Assembly (NCBI GenBank): GCA_002427995.1
Contig: DIZV01000181.1
Location: forward strand, 1-8,059
From: Chloroflexi bacterium UBA6019
GTDB taxonomy: Bacteria; Chloroflexota; Dormibacteria; Dormibacterales; Dormibacteraceae
Direction: 5' to 3'
Length of the DNA: 8,059 bases
Shown: piece after piece, positions 4,801 to 8,059 of the stretch
How the letters are laid out: every line of letters begins with the position of its first letter
Position numbering within the stretch: the stretch's first letter is position 1
Notes under the pieces: generated by a model
Database searches by the model: none
What the model was told of the DNA's origin: nothing
Seen by the model: the letters and a program-made list of their open reading frames with translations, nothing else
Program-made: the position numbers and the translations under genes

Positions 4801-6917
4801 AGGAGCGGGCTTCGGCACCGGAACGCTTCAGCCTGCGGGAGCTGATCGCTGCCCATTGGCTGAAGGCGGCGATCGCAGCCCTGGTTCTGGGCGTGCTGGG
4901 CACCGTCTACGTCGCCTACACCCTCCGCGACCTGCCCGACCCGGGCAAGCAGGATGTGCTCGCCAGCACGATCACCGTCTTTGACCGCAAGGGCCGTGAG
5001 ATCGAGCAGCGCAACCCGCAGGGGCAGTACCACAAGGTCCTGACGCTGAGGGAGATGGGCGTTTACGGCCCCAAGGCCATGCTCGCGGCCGAGGACCGCA
5101 ACTTCTACCACGAGGGCGCCATCAACTGGGTCTCGACGCTTCGTGCCGCCATCGTCGACCTGACCTCAGGGCATGTCCAGCAGGGCGGCAGCACGATCAC
5201 CCAGCAGCTGATCAAGATCCAGCTTCTGACGCCGCAGCGCTCAATCTTCCGCAAGATCCAGGAGGCGGTCCTGGCGACCGGGCTCGAAGCCCGCTACTCG
5301 AAGGACCAGGTCCTCGAGATGTACCTGAACCGGATCTACTACGGGCACAATGCCTACGGCCTCGGCGCCGCCAGCCAGACCTACTTCAGCAAGGATCCGA
5401 AGGACCTGACTCCGGCCCAGGCGGCCTTTCTCGCGGGACTCATCCAGGCGCCGGTCGCCTATGACCCGGAAACTCATTTCGACCTCGCCCGGGACCGCCA
5501 GCTCTATGTCCTCAGGGGCATGGTCGCGACCGGGGCCCTGAGCCCCGCCGCCGAGAAGACGGCAGAGGCGGAGGACATCAAGGGCGAGCTGAAGTACAAC
5601 AGTGCCGCCCGCCAGTCGAAGGCGCCCCATTTCGTCGACTACGTCATTGGACGGCTGGAGAAGGATTACGGCTCCGCCGCCGTCCAGCAGGGCGGGTTCA
5701 ACATCTACACGACGCTCGACCTGGACCTCCAGCAGCTTGCCGACCAGTCCGTCAAGCGCGGGGTCGGGGACCTGGCCTCGCGCGACGTCAACAACTCCGA
5801 CTTCCTGGCCGTCAAGCCGGACACCGGCGAGGTGCTGGCGTGGGTCGGCTCGGCCGACTATTACAACCAGCAGATCGGTGGCCAGTACGACGTCGTCCTC
5901 GACGCCCGGCAGCCCGGGTCGTCGTTCAAACCCTACGTCTACGAGTCCGCCTTCAAGGATCGCAAACTCGCGCCCGGCAGCATCGTCGACGACTCCCCGC
6001 AGACCTTCGACGGGAATTACCAGCCGAAGGACTTCGACGGCAAGTTCATGGGCAAGATCACCGCCCGCAAGGCGCTGCTTCTCTCCCGCAACGTGCCCGC
6101 GGTCGAGACGGGCGTCAAGGAGGGGATGACCAACGTCGTCAACTTCGCCCACGCGGCGGGGATCAACAGCAACCTGGCCCCGGTTCCGAACACCGCCATC
6201 GGCGGCAGCGACGTGACCCTCTACGACCACGTCCAGGGCTTCGCGACCTTCGCCAACCAGGGCACCAAAGAGCCGCTGATGTCGATCACCCGGATCACTG
6301 ATACCCGGGGCAACCTGCTCAGCGAGACCAAGCCGGGCAGCCAGGACGGGAAGCAGATCGTGATGTCGGCGGCGGAGGCCTACCTCGTCACCGACATCCT
6401 CAAGGATTACCAGAATCAGTGGCACCTCGGGTGGAACAAGCAGATGGCCACCAAGACCGGAACCACCGGAGCCACCAGCAACCAGACCCGGGACGCCTGG
6501 ATCCTCGCCTACAACGCCAAGATCGTGGCCGGGACCTGGGTCGGCAACACCAAGGCCAACGCGGCCGGGGGCAGCATCAATGCCTATGGCGAGCTGGTCG
6601 GAGACACCACCATGCGGTACTTCGTCAATGGGCTGCCGGCCGAGTACACGGGGTTCATCAAGCGGCCGGACGGCCTCGTCGACGCCAAGGCCTGCGACGG
6701 CACGCAGGACATCTTCCTGCCCGGGACCGAGCACCTGAGCTGCGCCGGCGCCCAGCCCTCTCCCTCGCCATCGGCGTCTCCATCCCCCACACCCTCGCCC
6801 TCGGCGTCGCCGTCGCCGACGCCGGCTCCCTCGCCGACGCCGACCGCGACGCCGACCAGCCTGCCCTCGCCGACGCCGACGCCGACCAGGGTGCCCTCCC
6901 CCAGCGCCTCGCCCTAG
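4797..6917 (+). CDS. Bifunctional class A penicillin-binding protein, copy 2 (GT51 + transpeptidase)
   Basis: This 706-residue paralogue of the preceding gene starts at a TTG that shares TTGA with its stop codon, behind a strong Shine-Dalgarno. No other ATG, GTG or TTG fits before the membrane anchor (about 23-42). The GT51 domain (about 65-225) has catalytic E99 in AAEDRNFYHEGAIN, QGGSTITQQLIK (129-140), FRKIQEAVLATGLE (151-164) and DQVLEMYLNRIYYGHNAYG (170-188). The transpeptidase domain (about 300-620) has SxxK (S375-S376-F377-K378), SRN (430-432) and KTGTTG (553-558). Both active sites look complete. In the first GT motif the His that copy 1 has before Gly-Ala is Glu here, with His one place earlier, and the final Asp is Asn. 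The C-terminal tail (about 653-706) is Ser/Pro/Thr-rich, like a wall-spanning linker, but carries no sorting signal. Stop TAG 6915-6917 is immediately followed, in the same frame, by the next gene. Confidence 0.97.
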   Translation: MKERASAPERFSLRELIAAHWLKAAIAALVLGVLGTVYVAYTLRDLPDPGKQDVLASTITVFDRKGREIEQRNPQGQYHKVLTLREMGVYGPKAMLAAEDRNFYHEGAINWVSTLRAAIVDLTSGHVQQGGSTITQQLIKIQLLTPQRSIFRKIQEAVLATGLEARYSKDQVLEMYLNRIYYGHNAYGLGAASQTYFSKDPKDLTPAQAAFLAGLIQAPVAYDPETHFDLARDRQLYVLRGMVATGALSPAAEKTAEAEDIKGELKYNSAARQSKAPHFVDYVIGRLEKDYGSAAVQQGGFNIYTTLDLDLQQLADQSVKRGVGDLASRDVNNSDFLAVKPDTGEVLAWVGSADYYNQQIGGQYDVVLDARQPGSSFKPYVYESAFKDRKLAPGSIVDDSPQTFDGNYQPKDFDGKFMGKITARKALLLSRNVPAVETGVKEGMTNVVNFAHAAGINSNLAPVPNTAIGGSDVTLYDHVQGFATFANQGTKEPLMSITRITDTRGNLLSETKPGSQDGKQIVMSAAEAYLVTDILKDYQNQWHLGWNKQMATKTGTTGATSNQTRDAWILAYNAKIVAGTWVGNTKANAAGGSINAYGELVGDTTMRYFVNGLPAEYTGFIKRPDGLVDAKACDGTQDIFLPGTEHLSCAGAQPSPSPSASPSPTPSPSASPSPTPAPSPTPTATPTSLPSPTPTPTRVPSPSASP
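6756..6914 (+). repeat. Low-complexity Ser/Pro/Thr tail DNA with direct repeats
   Basis: This stretch encodes the SPSPTP-type tail of PBP copy 2. It holds a perfect 17-bp direct repeat (6828-6844 and 6864-6880, 36 bp apart) and a 12-bp repeat GACGCCGACCAG (6848-6859 and 6878-6889), built from the same GCCGAC-type hexamers as the linker at 1061-1084. Both 36-bp and 6-bp length changes would stay in frame. Confidence 0.7.
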
Positions 6918-6962
6918 ACTGGGCCGATCCTGCCCCGGCTCGGTGCCGCGCTGCTCGCGGCC

Positions 6963-8059
6963 ATGCTCCTCTCACCCGTCTCGGCGGCGGCCAAGGGAGA
7001 GCTGGCCTGGGAGCAATGGCAGCCGGTTGCCGGGGTCTTCGACGTCGCCGGCCCGCTGCCCGATGGGACGCTGCTGATGGCCACCGGGCGCGGGCTCTTC
7101 GAGCTGAGCCCGGCGGGTGGACTGTCGCCGATGGGCACCGGGTACTCCCCGACCGCCGGCGCCGAGGCCTATATCGCCCTCTCCTCCGGCCTCCCGGTGA
7201 GGGGAGCCGGATGCTCCTTCCCGGAGCACACGGTGTACCTGCTCAAGCCGGCGGCGCCCCCGGCCGTACTGGCCGAGGACCTGACCAGCGGGCTGACCCG
7301 CACGTTGGCGCCGATCGCGGGTGTCGACACGCTGAGCGGGATCGCCTTCGACCGGTCCGGCCGTTTCGGCAACCGGCTCTTGGTGATCGGGCCGCATTCC
7401 GGCGCCACCGCGGTCGATGCGATCGACTGCCGTGGTCGGGTCAGCCCGGTCACCACCTCTGCGCCGCGGATGGAGGGTGGCATGGCGGTCGCGCCGCCCA
7501 CCTTCGGCGCCTACGGGGGAGACCTGGTGGTTCCCGACGAGCTGAGCGGCAACATCATCGCCGTCACGGCGGAGGGTACGACCCAGGTCGTCGCCCGCAC
7601 CGGCCCGCCGATCGGCCCTGACATCGGCGCCGAGTCGGCCGGGTTCGTGCCGCCCGGCTTTCTCGGCGGCGGGTGGGCGTACCTCGCCGATCGCGCGACC
7701 GCCGGTAACGCTCACCCGGGCACCGACACCCTGCTCCGCCTGAGCGCGGCCGAGCTGCGGGACCAGGGGGTTGCCGAGGGGGACCTGCTGGTGGCGGGGG
7801 AGGGCGGCGGCGCCACCATCGCCGTCCACTGCGCGGCCGACGGAACCTGCTCGGGCGCCCGGCGGATCGGGCGGGCGAGTGACCCGGCCCACATCGAGGG
7901 CCACCTGCTCCTGGTCGCCGACCACCCCGGCACCACGCAGCGCCCGTTGCCCGAGGGCAGGCTCGGTGCCGCGGGCCGGGGTGGCGTGTTCCTCTTCCTG
8001 CCCTACGCTGTCGGGATCGTGGTCCTGGCCGGGCTCTACCTGCTCTACCGGCGACGATC
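6963..8059 (+). CDS. Secreted, C-terminally membrane-anchored protein, possibly beta-propeller (3' end missing)
   Basis: The frame is open to the right edge: 365 codons from the ATG at 6963. The N-terminus MLLSPVSAAAKGE looks like only the end of a signal peptide. The in-frame codons just upstream supply the missing part: a CTG at 6930 would give MPRLGAALLAAMLLSPVSAAA, a textbook signal sequence. No ATG, GTG or TTG lies between the TAG at 6915-6917 and 6963, and neither start has a Shine-Dalgarno. The body carries repeated strand-like units (DGTLLMATGRGLFELSP, GIAFDRSGRFGNRLLVIG, GGDLVVPDELSGNIIAVTAEG, GGWAYLADRATAGN). These suggest a beta-propeller of the SMP-30/NHL kind, but I do not recognise the family. 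A membrane segment at about 342-361 ends in Tyr-Arg-Arg-Arg. The product is probably displayed outside the cell and anchored by its C-terminus. It is likely co-transcribed with the PBPs. Confidence 0.75.
   Translation, partial: MLLSPVSAAAKGELAWEQWQPVAGVFDVAGPLPDGTLLMATGRGLFELSPAGGLSPMGTGYSPTAGAEAYIALSSGLPVRGAGCSFPEHTVYLLKPAAPPAVLAEDLTSGLTRTLAPIAGVDTLSGIAFDRSGRFGNRLLVIGPHSGATAVDAIDCRGRVSPVTTSAPRMEGGMAVAPPTFGAYGGDLVVPDELSGNIIAVTAEGTTQVVARTGPPIGPDIGAESAGFVPPGFLGGGWAYLADRATAGNAHPGTDTLLRLSAAELRDQGVAEGDLLVAGEGGGATIAVHCAADGTCSGARRIGRASDPAHIEGHLLLVADHPGTTQRPLPEGRLGAAGRGGVFLFLPYAVGIVVLAGLYLLYRRR

Noticed and set aside
2752..4818. A 688-codon open frame on the reverse strand across PBP copy 1, and a similar 497-codon one at 5241-6734 across copy 2
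   Set aside because: They are antisense to well-supported PBP genes. Their products are Val/Asp/Gly/Arg-rich without domains, as expected from reading GC-rich codons backwards.
6419..7621. A 400-codon forward frame spanning the end of PBP copy 2 and the last gene
   Set aside because: It is out of frame with both real genes and is Arg/Gly/His-rich, a typical GC shadow.
1..8059. Mobile elements, CRISPR arrays, tRNA or rRNA genes
   Set aside because: I saw no transposase or integrase motifs, no terminal repeats, no spaced repeat array and no tRNA-like T-loop with a matching acceptor stem.

Overview
The window is high-GC DNA with one marked AT-rich pocket at about 466-560. It uses GTG and TTG starts freely and looks like a cell-envelope gene cluster from a monoderm, high-GC bacterium. 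The evidence for a monoderm wall is a sortase next to a substrate with an LAETG sorting signal, plus long Pro/Thr/Ser wall-spanning linkers. Actinomycetota, Chloroflexota and Dormibacterota-like lineages all fit; the sequence alone does not decide between them. I see no IS element, CRISPR array, tRNA or rRNA.

Layout. (1) 1-419, minus strand: 5' part of a YggT-family membrane protein gene that runs off the left edge. (2) 420-583: AT-rich divergent promoter region with an 8-bp inverted repeat. (3) 584-2532, plus strand: a compact run of a secreted LAETG-anchored surface protein, its probable dedicated class D/E sortase, and a single-domain cupin protein. (4) 2456-2689, minus strand: a small four-cysteine protein hidden in what looks like an intergenic gap; its 3' end overlaps the cupin gene convergently. 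(5) 2743-6917, plus strand: two tandem bifunctional class A penicillin-binding proteins (GT51 glycosyltransferase plus transpeptidase), clearly paralogues. They are joined by a TTGA stop/start overlap and end in very different low-complexity tails, one Gly-rich and one Ser/Pro/Thr-rich. (6) About 6930/6963 to the right edge, plus strand: a secreted, probably beta-propeller-like protein with a C-terminal membrane segment. It lies in the same reading frame as the second PBP, directly after its TAG stop, and lacks a convincing canonical start.

How the genes may work together (inference). The sortase would attach the LAETG protein to peptidoglycan or its lipid II precursor, and the two PBPs polymerise and crosslink that peptidoglycan. 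YggT proteins are small membrane proteins often found near division or envelope genes. The last gene would display an extracytoplasmic domain at the membrane. The cupin and the four-Cys protein have no clear link to the envelope theme.
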